A stretch of DNA of 64,000 nucleotides from Blautia sp. (GCA_022769545.1 JALEJS010000033.1:23911-87910); one strand, 5' to 3'; counted from the first letter of the stretch, positions 9,401 to 18,857 are shown. The notes: generated by a model not told the origin, from the sequence alone. Program-made: numbers and translations.

Positions 9401-11032
9401 GCCGTCTTTTCCCACATAAACGCTGGTGGAGGTAACGATCTGCTCACGGATCGCATCGATCGGCGGATTGGTAACCTGCGCAAACAGCTGTTTAAAGTAA
9501 TCGAACAGCGGACGGTTTTCCCTGGAAAAAACAGCCAGCGGAGTATCGGTACCCATGGCACCGATGCTCTCGGCACCGTTCATTGCCATATTACGGATCG
9601 ATGTCCGATACTGTTCATAGGTATATCCGAAGGCTTTCTGAAGACGTGAGCGCTCTTCCTCTGTGTATTCGACCATTCTCTGATTCGGAATTTTGATGCT
9701 TTTCAGTTCCACGAGGTTGCTGTCCAGCCATTCTCCATATGGCTGCTCATGAGCGTAGCCTTCCTTCAGCTCGTTATCATCAATCACCTTTCCTTTGACC
9801 GTATCCACCAGAAGCATTTTTCCGGGATGAAGACGTTCCTTAAGAACAATCCTGTCCTCCGGAATCGGAAGAACACCAACTTCCGAAGAAAGAATCATAT
9901 ATCCGTCGGACGTAATGTAATATCTGGACGGTCTCAGACCGTTCCGGTCAAGAACCGCACCCATGACATCGCCGTCAGAAAACAGAATGGATGCCGGTCC
10001 GTCCCACGGTTCCATCATCGTTGCATAATACTGATAAAAATCACGCTTTTCCTGGGAAATGGTATCATTGTTCGCCCATGGCTCCGGAATACAGATCATT
10101 GCTGCCAGTGCAAGCTCCATGCCGCTCATGACAAGAAATTCCAGGGTATTGTCCAGCATGGCCGAATCCGAACCTGCCCGGTTTACCACCGGAAGAACTT
10201 TGTGCAGCTCGCCTTTCAGGTACGGAGATTCCATATTTTCCTCCCGTGCCAGCATCTTGTCCGCATTTCCGCGAATGGTATTGATCTCACCGTTGTGAAC
10301 CATGAAACGGTTCGGATGCGCGCGTTCCCAGCTCGGATTGGTATTTGTACTGAATCTGGAATGAACCATGGCAATGGCAGATTCATAATCCGGACTCTGA
10401 AGATCTTCAAAAAATGTCCGAAGCTGTCCCACAAGGAACATGCCCTTGTATACAATTGTACGGCTGCTCATAGATACCACATAGGTATTGTCATTGCTCT
10501 GCTCAAATTCCCGACGCACAATATACAGCTTCCGATCAAAAGGAAGTCCCTTCTCCACGTCCTCCGGCTTCTGAATAAAAGCCTGCATAATGCAGGGCAT
10601 GCATTCTCTCGCCTTATGTCCCAGTACCTGCGGAAATACCGGTACGGTTCTCCAGCCGAGAAGCTCAAGACCTTCTTTTTTCAGGATCACCTCGAACATT
10701 TTTTTCGCCTGGGCACGTTTGATCTCATGCTGCGGAAAGAAAAACTGGGCAATTCCGTATTCTCTTTCTCCTCCAAGGATAATTCCATCTTTTTTACAGA
10801 CTTTTTTGAAAAATTTATGGGAAATCTGCAGAAGGATTCCAACACCGTCACCGGTCTTTCCTTCTGCATCCTTACCTGCACGATGCTCCAGATTTTCAAC
10901 GATCCTCAGAGCATTTTCCACCGTTTCATGCGTCTTCTTTCCCTTGATATTGACCACGGCTCCGATTCCGCAGTTGTCATGCTCAAATTCCGGGCGATAC
11001 AGTCCACACGGTTCCTTCCTCACTTCACTCAT
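6485..11032 (-). CDS. gltB: Glutamate synthase large subunit
   Basis: It makes two glutamates from glutamine and 2-oxoglutarate. The 1515-residue protein starts with a short propeptide and then CGIGAVVN, so Cys21 is the expected N-terminal nucleophile of the class II glutaminase domain (to about 430). A central domain follows, then the FMN-binding synthase domain with KPGEGGHLP and SGYDGGTGAAP, the 3Fe-4S cysteines in CVMMRVCNLDTCPVG, and a C-terminal GXGXG beta-helix domain with repeated G-rich turns. It begins six bases after the pyrG stop, so translation is probably coupled and pyrG-gltB-gltD form one operon. Confidence 0.97.
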   Translation of the reverse strand: MSEVRKEPCGLYRPEFEHDNCGIGAVVNIKGKKTHETVENALRIVENLEHRAGKDAEGKTGDGVGILLQISHKFFKKVCKKDGIILGGEREYGIAQFFFPQHEIKRAQAKKMFEVILKKEGLELLGWRTVPVFPQVLGHKARECMPCIMQAFIQKPEDVEKGLPFDRKLYIVRREFEQSNDNTYVVSMSSRTIVYKGMFLVGQLRTFFEDLQSPDYESAIAMVHSRFSTNTNPSWERAHPNRFMVHNGEINTIRGNADKMLAREENMESPYLKGELHKVLPVVNRAGSDSAMLDNTLEFLVMSGMELALAAMICIPEPWANNDTISQEKRDFYQYYATMMEPWDGPASILFSDGDVMGAVLDRNGLRPSRYYITSDGYMILSSEVGVLPIPEDRIVLKERLHPGKMLLVDTVKGKVIDDNELKEGYAHEQPYGEWLDSNLVELKSIKIPNQRMVEYTEEERSRLQKAFGYTYEQYRTSIRNMAMNGAESIGAMGTDTPLAVFSRENRPLFDYFKQLFAQVTNPPIDAIREQIVTSTSVYVGKDGNLLELKPENCQVLKINNPILTNTDMLKIKNLNRPGFKTAVVSTLYYKSTKLERAIDRLFVEVDKAFREGANILVLSDRGVDENHMPIPSLLAVSAVHQHLVKTKKSTSLAIILESGEPREVHHFATLLGYGASAINPYLAQETIRELIDNHMLDKDYYAAVDDYNHAVLSGIVKIASKMGISTIQSYQGSQIFEAIGISQKVIDKYFTGTVSRVGGITMEDIENTVEKLHSEAFDPLGLATDLTLDSMGAHKSRSQGEAHRYNPATIHLLQQSTWTGSYALFKEYTAKVDAENHGNLRGILDFKYAETPVPMEEVESVDEIVKRFKTGAMSYGSISQEAHETLAIAMNHLHGKSNTGEGGESDERIESAGTANDRCSAIKQVASGRFGVTSSYLVSAREIQIKMAQGAKPGEGGHLPAKKVYPWIAKTRHSTPGVSLISPPPHHDIYSIEDLAQLIYDLKNSNKYADISVKLVSEAGVGTVAAGVAKAGAQVILISGYDGGTGAAPRSSIHNAGLPWELGLAETHQTLLMNGLRNRVRIETDGKLMSGRDVAIAALMGAEEFGFATAPLVTMGCVMMRVCNLDTCPVGVATQSPELRKRFRGKPEYVENFMRFIAQELREYMSKLGVRSVDEMVGRTDLLVQSQTVEEPHVGKVDLSAILNNPYAGEGKKVTFDPKAQFNFELEKTLDEKVLLKKCQKALLQGKKTELSVNVSNTDRTVGTILGAEITRNHKEGLPEDTIVVHCTGAGGQSFGAFIPKGLTLELTGDSNDYFGKGLSGGKLIVKVPENASYKAEDNIIIGNVALYGATSGTAYINGVAGERFAVRNSGACAVVEGVGEHGCEYMTGGRVVVLGKTGKNFAAGMSGGIAYVLDEENVLYRNINKAMISIEKVENKYDKKELHDMIEAHVAATGSKLGAKILADFNYYLPHFKKLIPDEYKRMITLSAKLEEKGLTSDQAQMEAFYESIGSKR

Positions 11033-11038
11033 TTTTCC

Positions 11039-12649
11039 TCATCCTTTCCTGTTCTTTTCCACTGCCGCCTGAATAAATCCACGGAACAGCGGATGTGCAT
11101 GATTGGGTCTTGACTTAAATTCCGGATGTCCCTGCGTTCCCACAAAGAACGGATGATCCGCAATTTCAATCATTTCCACGATATGTTTATCCGGTGAAGT
11201 TCCTGCAATGCGCATTCCTTTCGCATCCAGCTCTTCACGGTATGCATTATTTACTTCATAGCGATGTCTGTGGCGTTCTTCGATTTCATGTTTTCCAAAC
11301 AGGCCTTCTGACACAGAACCCTCACGCAGAACACATGGATAACTGCCCAGTCTCAGAGTTCCGCCCAGATCCTCCACATTTTCCTGATCCGGCATCAGTG
11401 CGATCACCGGATGGGTAGTCTCAGGATCCAGTTCTATGCTGTTTGCGTCCGCATAACCCAGTACATGACGGGCAAATTCCACAATGGCCATCTGCATCCC
11501 GAGGCAGATACCCAGATACGGGATCTTGTGAACCCTTGCGTAATATGCGGCCAGAATCATTCCTTCTGTTCCGCGGTTTCCGAATCCGCCCGGAACAAGA
11601 ATTCCATCCACACTGTGCAGTCTCTGATCCAGATTTTTCTCATCCAGTTCCTCAGAATCCACCCACTCGATTTCCACTTTTGCCCGGCAGGAAATACCGC
11701 CGTGCTTCAGTGCCTCCACCACGCTCAGATACGCGTCATGCAGCTGTGTATATTTGCCGACCATGGCAATTTTTACAACCTTGTCCGGATTTCTCAGACG
11801 TTCCACCATTTCTTCCCAGTCGGAAAGATCCGGTTTTCTGTTTTCCAGACGAAGGCTCTGCAGTACCACATCCGCCAGCTTCTCTCTTTCCATTGCAAGA
11901 GGCGCTTCATACAGATATTCCACATCCAGATTCTGCAGGACATGTGTGACCGGAACATTACAGAAAAGTGCGATTTTCTCCTTCAGTTCTTCGGTAAGGG
12001 CATGCTCACTTCTGCAAACCAGAAGATCCGGCTGAATTCCCATTCCCTGAAGCTCTTTCACACTGGCCTGCGTCGGCTTTGTCTTCATTTCTTCGGATGC
12101 CCGAAGATAGGGAATCAGTGTCACATGGATCAGAATCGCATTATCTCTTCCCACATCATGCTGGAACTGACGGATGGATTCCAGAAACGGCTGACTTTCG
12201 ATATCACCCACCGTCCCTCCGACCTCAATGATCGCAATGCGTTCCTCATCCGGAGATTTCGCACGATAAAAACGCCCTTTTATTTCATTGGTAATGTGCG
12301 GGATCACCTGCACCGTTCCCCCGCCGTAATCTCCGTGACGTTCCTTCTGAAGAACAGACCAGTATATTTTTCCTGTCGTCACATTGGAGTTCCTGTCAAG
12401 ACTCTCATCGATGAAACGCTCATAATGTCCCAGATCCAGATCAGTCTCCGTGCCGTCATCTGTCACGAATACTTCTCCATGCTGAATCGGGTTCATGGTT
12501 CCAGGATCAATATTGATATAGGGATCAAATTTCTGCATGGTAACCTGATAACCACGCGCCTTGAGAAGGCGCCCGAGCGATGCTGCGGTAATTCCTTTTC
12601 CAAGACCGGATACCACACCTCCGGTAACGAATACATATTTTACTGCCAT
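11039..12649 (-). CDS. pyrG: CTP synthase
   Basis: It aminates UTP to CTP using ATP and glutamine. The 536-residue protein has the amidoligase P-loop [10 protein letters not shown] at its start and the class I glutaminase domain with nucleophile Cys in YLGICLGMQ and a C-terminal His/Glu in HPEF. The frame is open for 24 more codons upstream, but that stretch runs through the leader terminator; GGAGG nine bases before the ATG at 12649 fixes the start. A promoter overlapping the purF stop and a long attenuator lie upstream. The gltB gene follows at six bases. Confidence 0.96.
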   Translation of the reverse strand: MAVKYVFVTGGVVSGLGKGITAASLGRLLKARGYQVTMQKFDPYINIDPGTMNPIQHGEVFVTDDGTETDLDLGHYERFIDESLDRNSNVTTGKIYWSVLQKERHGDYGGGTVQVIPHITNEIKGRFYRAKSPDEERIAIIEVGGTVGDIESQPFLESIRQFQHDVGRDNAILIHVTLIPYLRASEEMKTKPTQASVKELQGMGIQPDLLVCRSEHALTEELKEKIALFCNVPVTHVLQNLDVEYLYEAPLAMEREKLADVVLQSLRLENRKPDLSDWEEMVERLRNPDKVVKIAMVGKYTQLHDAYLSVVEALKHGGISCRAKVEIEWVDSEELDEKNLDQRLHSVDGILVPGGFGNRGTEGMILAAYYARVHKIPYLGICLGMQMAIVEFARHVLGYADANSIELDPETTHPVIALMPDQENVEDLGGTLRLGSYPCVLREGSVSEGLFGKHEIEERHRHRYEVNNAYREELDAKGMRIAGTSPDKHIVEMIEIADHPFFVGTQGHPEFKSRPNHAHPLFRGFIQAAVEKNRKG

Positions 12650-12694
12650 TTTTGATTTCCTCCTCCGTCTTCCCGACAGAACCACATCTGTCAA

Positions 12695-12759
12695 GAAAAA
12701 AGAGCCAGAAGCGGATAACAAGCCACTGCCCTGTTATCTGTTTCTGACTCCTTTGTCAG
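12695..12759 (-). promoter_or_regulatory. pyrG leader: hexaloop hairpin and attenuator
   Basis: On the minus strand, the stem CTGAC/GTCAG closes the six-base loop AAAGGA (12744-12759), with A1 and G4. Loop and 3' strand are reused in a long interrupted terminator stem (12695-12754) ending in a T run. Inner pairs include GATAAC/GTTATC. This differs from the known B. subtilis pyrG leader, where control works by repeated G addition at the transcript start; here the stem sequence instead matches the other glutamine-gene leaders in structure. Confidence 0.65.
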
Positions 12760-12784
12760 TTTTCCTCAATCTGAAATATGGATT

Positions 12785-12813
12785 ACTATACCCCATTTCC
12801 ACAGGTTTGTCAA
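12785..12813 (-). promoter_or_regulatory. Promoter of pyrG-gltB-gltD
   Basis: TTGACA (12808-12813) and TATAGT (12785-12790) are spaced by 17 bp on the minus strand. The -35 box overlaps the purF stop codon at 12810, so the promoter lies in the end of purF. Confidence 0.75.
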
Positions 12814-14210
12814 CATCCAATATCCGGCGAATCTGCCGGAATTTCCATCGGATAGTTTCCGTCAAAGCAGGCCTTGCACAGCGGAAGACCACCTGCCATT
12901 CCTTCCAGATATTCCTGCTGCATGTATCCAAGAGAATCTGCACCTATCATTTTCCGGATTTCTTCCTCGCTGTGGCTTGCTGCAATCAGCTGATCATTGG
13001 ACGGAACATCGGTTCCGAAATAACAGGGATGCAGGAATGGCGGGGAACTGATCCTGACGTGAACTTCTGTGGCTCCCGCTTCTTTCAGCATACGGATCAG
13101 ATTTGCAATCGTCGTTCCCCTCACGATGGAATCATCTACCAGAACGATTCTCTTTCCCTTCACAACCGATCCCAGCACACTGAGCTTCATCTGTACACTG
13201 GATTCTCTTTGCTTCTGAGTGGGCTTGATAAATGTACGGCCGATATAGCTGTTCTTATAAAATGCAAATCCAAATGGAATACCGGATTCTTCCGAAAATC
13301 CTTTTGCTGCAGGAAGTCCGGATTCCGGAACGCCGGTCACCAGATCTGCGTCTGCCGGATAGGATTTTGCCAGCGATTTTCCTCCGCGGATACGTGCATT
13401 ATAGATATTCACGCCATCCATGACACTGTCCAGTCTGGCAAAATAAATATATTCAAACACACAGTGTGCACATTTTTTTACCTCGGGAAGCATCTGGGAC
13501 CGGATTCCTTCTTTCGTGATCGTAATAATTTCTCCCGGAAAAATATCCCGCACAAATTCTGCGCCCACGCTGGTCAGCGCACAGCTTTCTGACGCCAGTA
13601 CATAGGCATTGTCCCGCTTTCCAAGGCAGAGCGGCTTCAGACCGTAGGGATCACGTACACCGATCAGCTTTCTCGGGCTCATGACGACAAGGCCATAAGC
13701 CCCTTGAATTTTCAGTGCTGTTTTATAGACTGCCTCTTCCACCGTTTTGGAATGCACACGCTCTCTTGCAATATGAAATGCGATGACTTCCGAATCTGTA
13801 GTCGTATGGAAAATGGCTCCGTTCTGGATCAGTTCCCACTTCAGCTGCTGAGTATTCACCAGGTTGCCATTATGCGCAAGTGCAAGTGTTCCCTTAATAT
13901 AGGACAGGACAAGCGGCTGCGCATTCTCTGCTACCGATGCTCCTGTCGTAGAGTAACGGACATGCCCCAGTCCGATATCGCCGGACATTTTGGAAAGCGT
14001 CTCTTCCTTTAATACTTCACTTACCAGTCCAAGGTCCTTGTGAAACTGAACATTTCCTCTTTCTGCAGCTGTGTCTGATACTGCCAGCCCGCAGGATTCC
14101 TGTCCTCTGTGCTGCAGTGCCGTCAGGCCGTAATAAACAGATGAAACCACATCATTTCCATCCAGATCATAAATTCCAAACACGCCACAGGCTTCTTTGA
14201 TCTCTGCCAT
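12810..14210 (-). CDS. purF: Amidophosphoribosyltransferase
   Basis: It performs the first committed step of purine synthesis, moving ammonia from glutamine to PRPP. After a seven-residue propeptide comes CGVFGIYD, whose Cys8 is the N-terminal nucleophile. The PRPP loop reads VLVDDSIVRGTT. Cysteines in KKCAHC, HPCYFG and LCKAC fit the 4Fe-4S cluster of the Bacillus-type enzyme, which is oxygen-sensitive. Length is 466 residues. It stands alone here, away from other pur genes, with its own promoter and attenuator, diverging from glnN across about 260 bases. Grouping with other glutamine-using genes suggests glutamine-linked control. Confidence 0.95.
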   Translation of the reverse strand: MAEIKEACGVFGIYDLDGNDVVSSVYYGLTALQHRGQESCGLAVSDTAAERGNVQFHKDLGLVSEVLKEETLSKMSGDIGLGHVRYSTTGASVAENAQPLVLSYIKGTLALAHNGNLVNTQQLKWELIQNGAIFHTTTDSEVIAFHIARERVHSKTVEEAVYKTALKIQGAYGLVVMSPRKLIGVRDPYGLKPLCLGKRDNAYVLASESCALTSVGAEFVRDIFPGEIITITKEGIRSQMLPEVKKCAHCVFEYIYFARLDSVMDGVNIYNARIRGGKSLAKSYPADADLVTGVPESGLPAAKGFSEESGIPFGFAFYKNSYIGRTFIKPTQKQRESSVQMKLSVLGSVVKGKRIVLVDDSIVRGTTIANLIRMLKEAGATEVHVRISSPPFLHPCYFGTDVPSNDQLIAASHSEEEIRKMIGADSLGYMQQEYLEGMAGGLPLCKACFDGNYPMEIPADSPDIGC

Positions 14211-14261
14211 CGATTTCCTCCATAAATGATTGATTTAAATAATTAAATAAAATGTAGAAAC

Positions 14262-14334
14262 AAAAAAGACACTTCACCCGATGGAAGCGCCTTTGCTATA
14301 CTGAAAATTATAATGAGCATTAAAAATTTGTCAA
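14262..14334 (-). promoter_or_regulatory. purF promoter and attenuator leader
   Basis: TTGACA (14329-14334) and TATAAT (14307-14312) are 16 bp apart. In the leader a short stem AGC/GCT closes loop AAAGGC (14286-14297). The same bases form the 5' arm of a terminator (14262-14294) whose apical part CTTCC-ATCGGG-TGAAG presents a second A1/G4 six-base loop with a mismatched closing pair. A T run follows. The first stem is only three pairs, so this is one of the weaker examples. Confidence 0.6.
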
Positions 14335-14362
14335 GTTTTTTTCATTTTTTTCAAAAAAGACA

Positions 14363-14440
14363 TTGACAATCTTATTTTTTCGTGTATACTACGTCACATA
14401 AGCAAAGGCGCTTTGGAGAAATCTCCAGAGCGCTTTTTCT
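14363..14440 (+). promoter_or_regulatory. glnN promoter and attenuator leader
   Basis: TTGACA (14363-14368) and TATACT (14385-14390) are 16 bp apart. Right at the expected transcript start the hairpin AAGC-AAAGGC-GCTT (14400-14413) has the A1/G4 six-base loop. Its bases also form the 5' arm of a strong terminator (14404-14440) with an eleven-pair perfect core, GCGCTTTGGAG against CTCCAGAGCGC, loop AAAT, then five T. The RBS AAGGAG of glnN lies just downstream. Confidence 0.7.
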
Positions 14441-14477
14441 GTTTTCTATGGAGTAATCATGAAAGGAGTGTACCTAT

Positions 14478-16577
14478 ATGGCACAGAATATTCCAGAACT
14501 CTACGGCAGTCTTGTATTTAACAATAAGATCATGCGTGAGAAATTACCGAAAGACATGTATAAAGCCCTCCGAAAGACGATCCAGAACGGAACACATCTG
14601 GAACTGGATGTGGCAAATTCCGTGGCCGTCGCTATGAAAGAATGGGCAATTGAAAACGGGGCAACCCACTATACGCACTGGTTTCAGCCAATGACCAATG
14701 TAACAGCAGAAAAACATGACAGCTTTATCTCTCCCACCGGTGACGGTGAGGTTATCATGGATTTCTCCGGCAAGGAACTGGTAAAAGGTGAACCAGATGC
14801 ATCCAGCTTCCCATCCGGCGGTCTGCGTGCCACCTTTGAAGCAAGAGGATACACTGCATGGGATCCGACTTCACCGGCATTTATCAAAGACGGAACACTC
14901 TACATCCCCACTGCTTTCTGTTCTTATACAGGAGAAGCGCTGGATAAAAAGACACCGCTGCTTCGTTCGATGGAAACCTTGAATAAAGAAGCTGTTAAAA
15001 TGCTTCACCTTCTGGGAGATACGTCGGTAAAAAATGTATCCACAACCGTTGGTCCGGAACAGGAATACTTCCTGGTGGAAAAAGAGTTATACAAACAGAG
15101 AAAGGATCTCGTCTTCACCGGACGTACCCTGATCGGTGCTCCGGCACCGAAAGGTCAGGAGATGGAGGATCATTATTTTGGTTCTCTGAAACCGCGTATT
15201 TCCGCATTTATGCATGACCTTGACGAAGAGCTCTGGAAGCTTGGCATTCCAGCCAAAACAAAACATAACGAAGTCGCTCCTGCACAGCATGAGCTTGCTC
15301 CGGTATTTGACACAACCAACGTTGCCGTCGACCACAACCAGCTTACAATGGAAGTTATGAAAAAGGTTGCGGAAAAGCACGGACTGGTTTGTCTTCTCAA
15401 TGAAAAACCATTTGAAGGAATCAACGGAAGCGGCAAACATAACAACTGGTCCATGACTACGGATGCCGGTGAAAACCTGCTGAATCCCGGAAAAACACCT
15501 GCTGAAAATACACAGTTCCTTGTATTTTTGACAGCAGTCATCCAGGCAGTCGATGATTACGCAGATCTTCTCCGCATTTCTGTTGCAAGTGCAGGAAATG
15601 ACCATCGTCTTGGCGCAAATGAAGCACCGCCGGCAATCGTATCCATCTTCCTTGGTGACGAGCTTACGGCAGTACTGGAATCCATCGAGAAAGACGAGTA
15701 TTTTGACGCGAAAAAATCAGTGCAGATGGATATCGGTGCAAAGGTACTTCCGCACTTTACCAAAGACAATACCGACCGAAACAGAACTTCACCGTTTGCC
15801 TTCACCGGAAATAAATTTGAGTTCCGTATGCTTGGCTCCGCTGCATCTGTTGCAAATCCGAACATCGTTCTGAATACGGCAGTTGCAGAAGTTCTCCGTC
15901 AGTTCTCTGCAAAACTGGAAAACGTTGCTCCGGAAGATATGGAAAGCGCGGTTCATGAGCTGATCAAGGAAACCATTTCCGCACACAAACGGATCATCTT
16001 CAACGGCAACGGCTACACAGACGAATGGATTGAAGAAGCAGAACGACGCGGACTTTACAATCTGAAATCCACGCCGGATGCCCTTCCAATGTGGATCGCA
16101 GATAAAAATGTGAAGCTCTTTACCGAGCATAAGATTTTCACAGAGGGTGAGCTTCACTCCCGTTATGAGATCTGGCTTGAAAATTACATCAAGACCATCA
16201 ACATTGAATCCAATACAATGGTTGAGATGGTACAGAAGGATCTCCTTCCGTCTGTATTCAAATATATGGAAGAAGTTTCTCAGACCGCAACCCTGAAGAA
16301 ATCTGTCGTTTCCGGCATTTCTGTGGAAACAGAGTCCGCTCTTCTGGAAGAACTGACTCAGCTTTCCGGTGAGATGGTCAAAGGACTGGATAAGCTGAAA
16401 ACCGATACCGCAGCTGCACTTGCGGAAGAAGATGCGCAGGATTCTGCCAAAGCATATCAGTCTGTTGTTCTTGCAGATATGCAGGAGCTGAGAACTTCAG
16501 CTGACAAAGCAGAGGCTCTGATTCCGGACAGCTTACTTCCCTATCCGACTTACGGAAAACTGTTATTTTCGATCTAA
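14478..16577 (+). CDS. glnN: Type III glutamine synthetase
   Basis: It makes glutamine from glutamate, ammonium and ATP as a large dodecamer. At 699 residues it has GSIII length, with the N-terminal GSIII domain, catalytic motifs in EVAPAQHELAPVFD and GINGSGKHNNWSM, and a long C-terminal helical domain (LLEELTQLSGEMVKG). ATG follows AAAGGAG. It is read divergently from purF, with an attenuator leader like that of glnA, and ends at a bidirectional terminator. The genome therefore has two kinds of glutamine synthetase with the same type of leader, which suggests joint control by nitrogen supply. Gene name glnN follows usage for GSIII in Bacteroides and Butyrivibrio. Confidence 0.96.
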   Translation: MAQNIPELYGSLVFNNKIMREKLPKDMYKALRKTIQNGTHLELDVANSVAVAMKEWAIENGATHYTHWFQPMTNVTAEKHDSFISPTGDGEVIMDFSGKELVKGEPDASSFPSGGLRATFEARGYTAWDPTSPAFIKDGTLYIPTAFCSYTGEALDKKTPLLRSMETLNKEAVKMLHLLGDTSVKNVSTTVGPEQEYFLVEKELYKQRKDLVFTGRTLIGAPAPKGQEMEDHYFGSLKPRISAFMHDLDEELWKLGIPAKTKHNEVAPAQHELAPVFDTTNVAVDHNQLTMEVMKKVAEKHGLVCLLNEKPFEGINGSGKHNNWSMTTDAGENLLNPGKTPAENTQFLVFLTAVIQAVDDYADLLRISVASAGNDHRLGANEAPPAIVSIFLGDELTAVLESIEKDEYFDAKKSVQMDIGAKVLPHFTKDNTDRNRTSPFAFTGNKFEFRMLGSAASVANPNIVLNTAVAEVLRQFSAKLENVAPEDMESAVHELIKETISAHKRIIFNGNGYTDEWIEEAERRGLYNLKSTPDALPMWIADKNVKLFTEHKIFTEGELHSRYEIWLENYIKTINIESNTMVEMVQKDLLPSVFKYMEEVSQTATLKKSVVSGISVETESALLEELTQLSGEMVKGLDKLKTDTAAALAEEDAQDSAKAYQSVVLADMQELRTSADKAEALIPDSLLPYPTYGKLLFSI

Positions 16578-16684
16578 AAGGTAAATTCAGGGGATATCCT
16601 TTATGAACTCTACTTCATAATTCATTATCGATTTCCTCATCCATTAACCACACGATATACGGATATCCTCTGTTTTACATATAA

Positions 16685-16736
16685 AAGGGAACGCTGCAAA
16701 GCAGATCACTCGTCTGTTTTGCAGCGTTCTCTTTTT
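16685..16736 (+). terminator. Bidirectional terminator between glnN and the TRIC-like gene
   Basis: A 12-pair stem GAACGCTGCAAA with its complement, plus an inner CAG/CTG, is followed by T-rich sequence on the plus strand and by TTTTAT on the minus strand. It can end both converging transcripts. Confidence 0.8.
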
Positions 16737-16739
16737 CCA

Positions 16740-17378
16740 TTATGCCGAAGGAAGATTCCACCGGTAGTGTGCAGCCAGAAAGCGGATCAGCATCACACAC
16801 ACAGAAGATGCCAGCATTGCGGGAAGCAGACCGGCTGCCCGGTATACAAATACACATACAGCTGCCCCCACAATCGAAGCACAGGCATAAATATGGCGAA
16901 AGAATATATAGGGAGGCACGCTGGCCATCATATCACGCAGAAGACCGCCCCCCACACCTGTGATCGTCCCGAGGAATACCAGGAGAAATGTATTGTCCAG
17001 AAAGCCCTGACGGATTCCCGTATTCACTCCCACTGCCGTAAATATCCCCAGTCCCACAGAGTCCATCAGCAGCATCAGTTTGTCATACGTCGTCCGGAAT
17101 TCCGAAGAAAGAATTTCTTTTTTATAATATGCAATCAGAAACACGACAAAAGAGGTCACCGATGCAACCGCTGCATAGACTCCTTTCTGAAATACACCAG
17201 GAGGAATAATTCCAAGGACAATATCACGGATAATCCCGCCTCCTACAGCTGTTACGACCCCAAGCACAGCCACACCAAAGATATCCATCTTTTTCTCAAC
17301 ACCAACCATTGCTCCGGAAGCAGCAAACGCAATCGTTCCAATTATTTCCATAACAAAAACAACTACCTGATAATCCAT
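16740..17378 (-). CDS. TRIC-type cation channel / UPF0126 membrane protein
   Basis: This 212-residue protein is almost entirely hydrophobic, with about seven membrane segments. It contains two related halves, each with the UPF0126 signature: AVGGGIIRDIVLG near residue 45 and GVGGGLLRDMM near residue 145. Bacterial homologues are trimeric intracellular cation channels conducting K+ or Na+, as known for the TRIC family. The E. coli homologue YicG has also been linked to glycine uptake, so substrate is uncertain. It converges on glnN and has no clear functional link to its neighbours. Confidence 0.85.
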   Translation of the reverse strand: MDYQVVVFVMEIIGTIAFAASGAMVGVEKKMDIFGVAVLGVVTAVGGGIIRDIVLGIIPPGVFQKGVYAAVASVTSFVVFLIAYYKKEILSSEFRTTYDKLMLLMDSVGLGIFTAVGVNTGIRQGFLDNTFLLVFLGTITGVGGGLLRDMMASVPPYIFFRHIYACASIVGAAVCVFVYRAAGLLPAMLASSVCVMLIRFLAAHYRWNLPSA

Positions 17379-17408
17379 TGCCAGTCCTCCTGAAACACTG
17401 CATACGAA

Positions 17409-18836
17409 TCAGGCACGATTCACAGCACGTACTGCATAATTGTAAATTCTTTTATAAGTGGTACTGTGATAATGCAGTCCGTCATCAATGCCTTTATTAT
17501 TAAATCCAAATCCTTTTTTGATCAGTTCAGAATAGGTATCAATATAGGTATAAGTATTCCCGAGCGTATTTTTCATGGTCTCATTAAAAAACCGGATATA
17601 GCTTTCCGCTCTGTGCCGGTCTACCATACCATAAGCCTGAATCATTTTCATATTGATTGGATTCAGTGACATAAAAAACAGCCTGCAGTTGTAGCTCTTC
17701 AGCTCCGGTGCAATTTTCTTCATAAACGAAATATAACTGTACAGATTTGCAGGATCGTTTACTCCAAGATTAAACACGACTGCAACCGGTCTCTGTGCCG
17801 TTCCTCCGCCGTTTTTCTTCAGATTACGGATCAGATTTGCATATCCCGTCTCCTGGAACCAGGACAGCATGCCGCCCCGTTTTTCCACATAGGACACATT
17901 TTTATCAAAGGAACTGCCAAACTGAATGGCAATGGTATTTTTCATGTGGTTGGTTCTGGAATCTCCCACAAAAATGAGCCGTGTATATTTCTTTGTATTC
18001 AGCTTTGCAACCTGATTCTGCGTCAGGTTTACTTCATTCGCCTTTCGGAAGAGAACCGGATAAAGATTCACATTATTTGAAAACACAATCTCCTCTCCCA
18101 CCTGATACTGTGGGTTCGTCTGTCTCCCCCTTGCCATACTCCATCCAAGAAATGTATATCCGTAAGGATTGGATATTCCAGGCATGCGGACACTGCTTCC
18201 GTATTTTACCCGATAGGATCCGTATTTCTTTCCTGCATTATTATAGAAGGTAATGGTAATTCTTTTTTCCCGAACCGCATAAAATGCCGTATTCTTCTGA
18301 ACCGTATAGGTACTGCCCGGCTTATAGATCGGCGGACTGCCACCCTTTTTCGTCGTCCAGCCAACGGTATCGTACCCGTCGATCTTCGGAATTTCCGGAA
18401 GAACGATTTTCTGATTCCTGACTGCTGTCGTATTCAGAGACGAATAATATGCACTGGAACTGCTTCCGTCCTGATTGTTAAATGTAATTTTGTACTGAAT
18501 CTGTCGGTACACGGCATAAAGTGTCATATCTTCTGTCAGCGTCAGATACGAATGAACCTTATAATCTGCATAAGACGCACCTGGCTGACGTGACCAGCCG
18601 AGGACTCTGTATCCATTCACTTCCAAAGCATCCGGAAGAAGCACCCGGGTACCCTTTACGACATTTTGCCCGATGGAATCGTAATAGGAGCTGCTTTTCC
18701 CGTTACAGTGCAAAAACGTAATGCTGACTCTGTTTCCGGAAACTGCCTGAACCTTTTTGACGGATCCTGCACAGCAAAACAGCAGTATAAACAGAAGAAC
18801 AAAACTGATTTTTTTAACTTTATTTTCTGACTTCAA
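17409..18836 (-). CDS. Secreted SGNH hydrolase-like protein with three InlB B-repeats
   Basis: A signal peptide (hydrophobic stretch FVLLFILLFCCAG) is followed by three Listeria-Bacteroides (Flg_new) repeats of about 75 residues, each with the GYxxxGW core (GYRVLGWSR, GYDTVGWTT, GYTFLGWSM). A C-terminal SGNH/GDSL domain has all blocks: FVGDSRTN with the Ser, FNLGVNDP with Gly-Asn and DGLHYHS with Asp-His. It is probably an exported esterase or deacetylase acting on a glycan; the substrate is unknown. The frame opens at 18854, but GGAGG lies seven bases before a TTG at 18836, so I favour that start. The upstream paralogue ends 21 bases before it, so they form an operon. Confidence 0.82.
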   Translation of the reverse strand: MKSENKVKKISFVLLFILLFCCAGSVKKVQAVSGNRVSITFLHCNGKSSSYYDSIGQNVVKGTRVLLPDALEVNGYRVLGWSRQPGASYADYKVHSYLTLTEDMTLYAVYRQIQYKITFNNQDGSSSSAYYSSLNTTAVRNQKIVLPEIPKIDGYDTVGWTTKKGGSPPIYKPGSTYTVQKNTAFYAVREKRITITFYNNAGKKYGSYRVKYGSSVRMPGISNPYGYTFLGWSMARGRQTNPQYQVGEEIVFSNNVNLYPVLFRKANEVNLTQNQVAKLNTKKYTRLIFVGDSRTNHMKNTIAIQFGSSFDKNVSYVEKRGGMLSWFQETGYANLIRNLKKNGGGTAQRPVAVVFNLGVNDPANLYSYISFMKKIAPELKSYNCRLFFMSLNPINMKMIQAYGMVDRHRAESYIRFFNETMKNTLGNTYTYIDTYSELIKKGFGFNNKGIDDGLHYHSTTYKRIYNYAVRAVNRA

Positions 18837-18857
18837 TGAATATCCTCCGATCATGCT

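Noticed and set aside
9749..11113. Plus-strand frame of 454 codons opposite gltB
   Set aside because: Shadow of the gltB frame; composition rich in His, Phe and Arg with no domain.
12650..12721. N-terminal extension of PyrG
   Set aside because: The extra 24 codons lie on the attenuator stem and are not part of the family; RBS marks the start at 12649.
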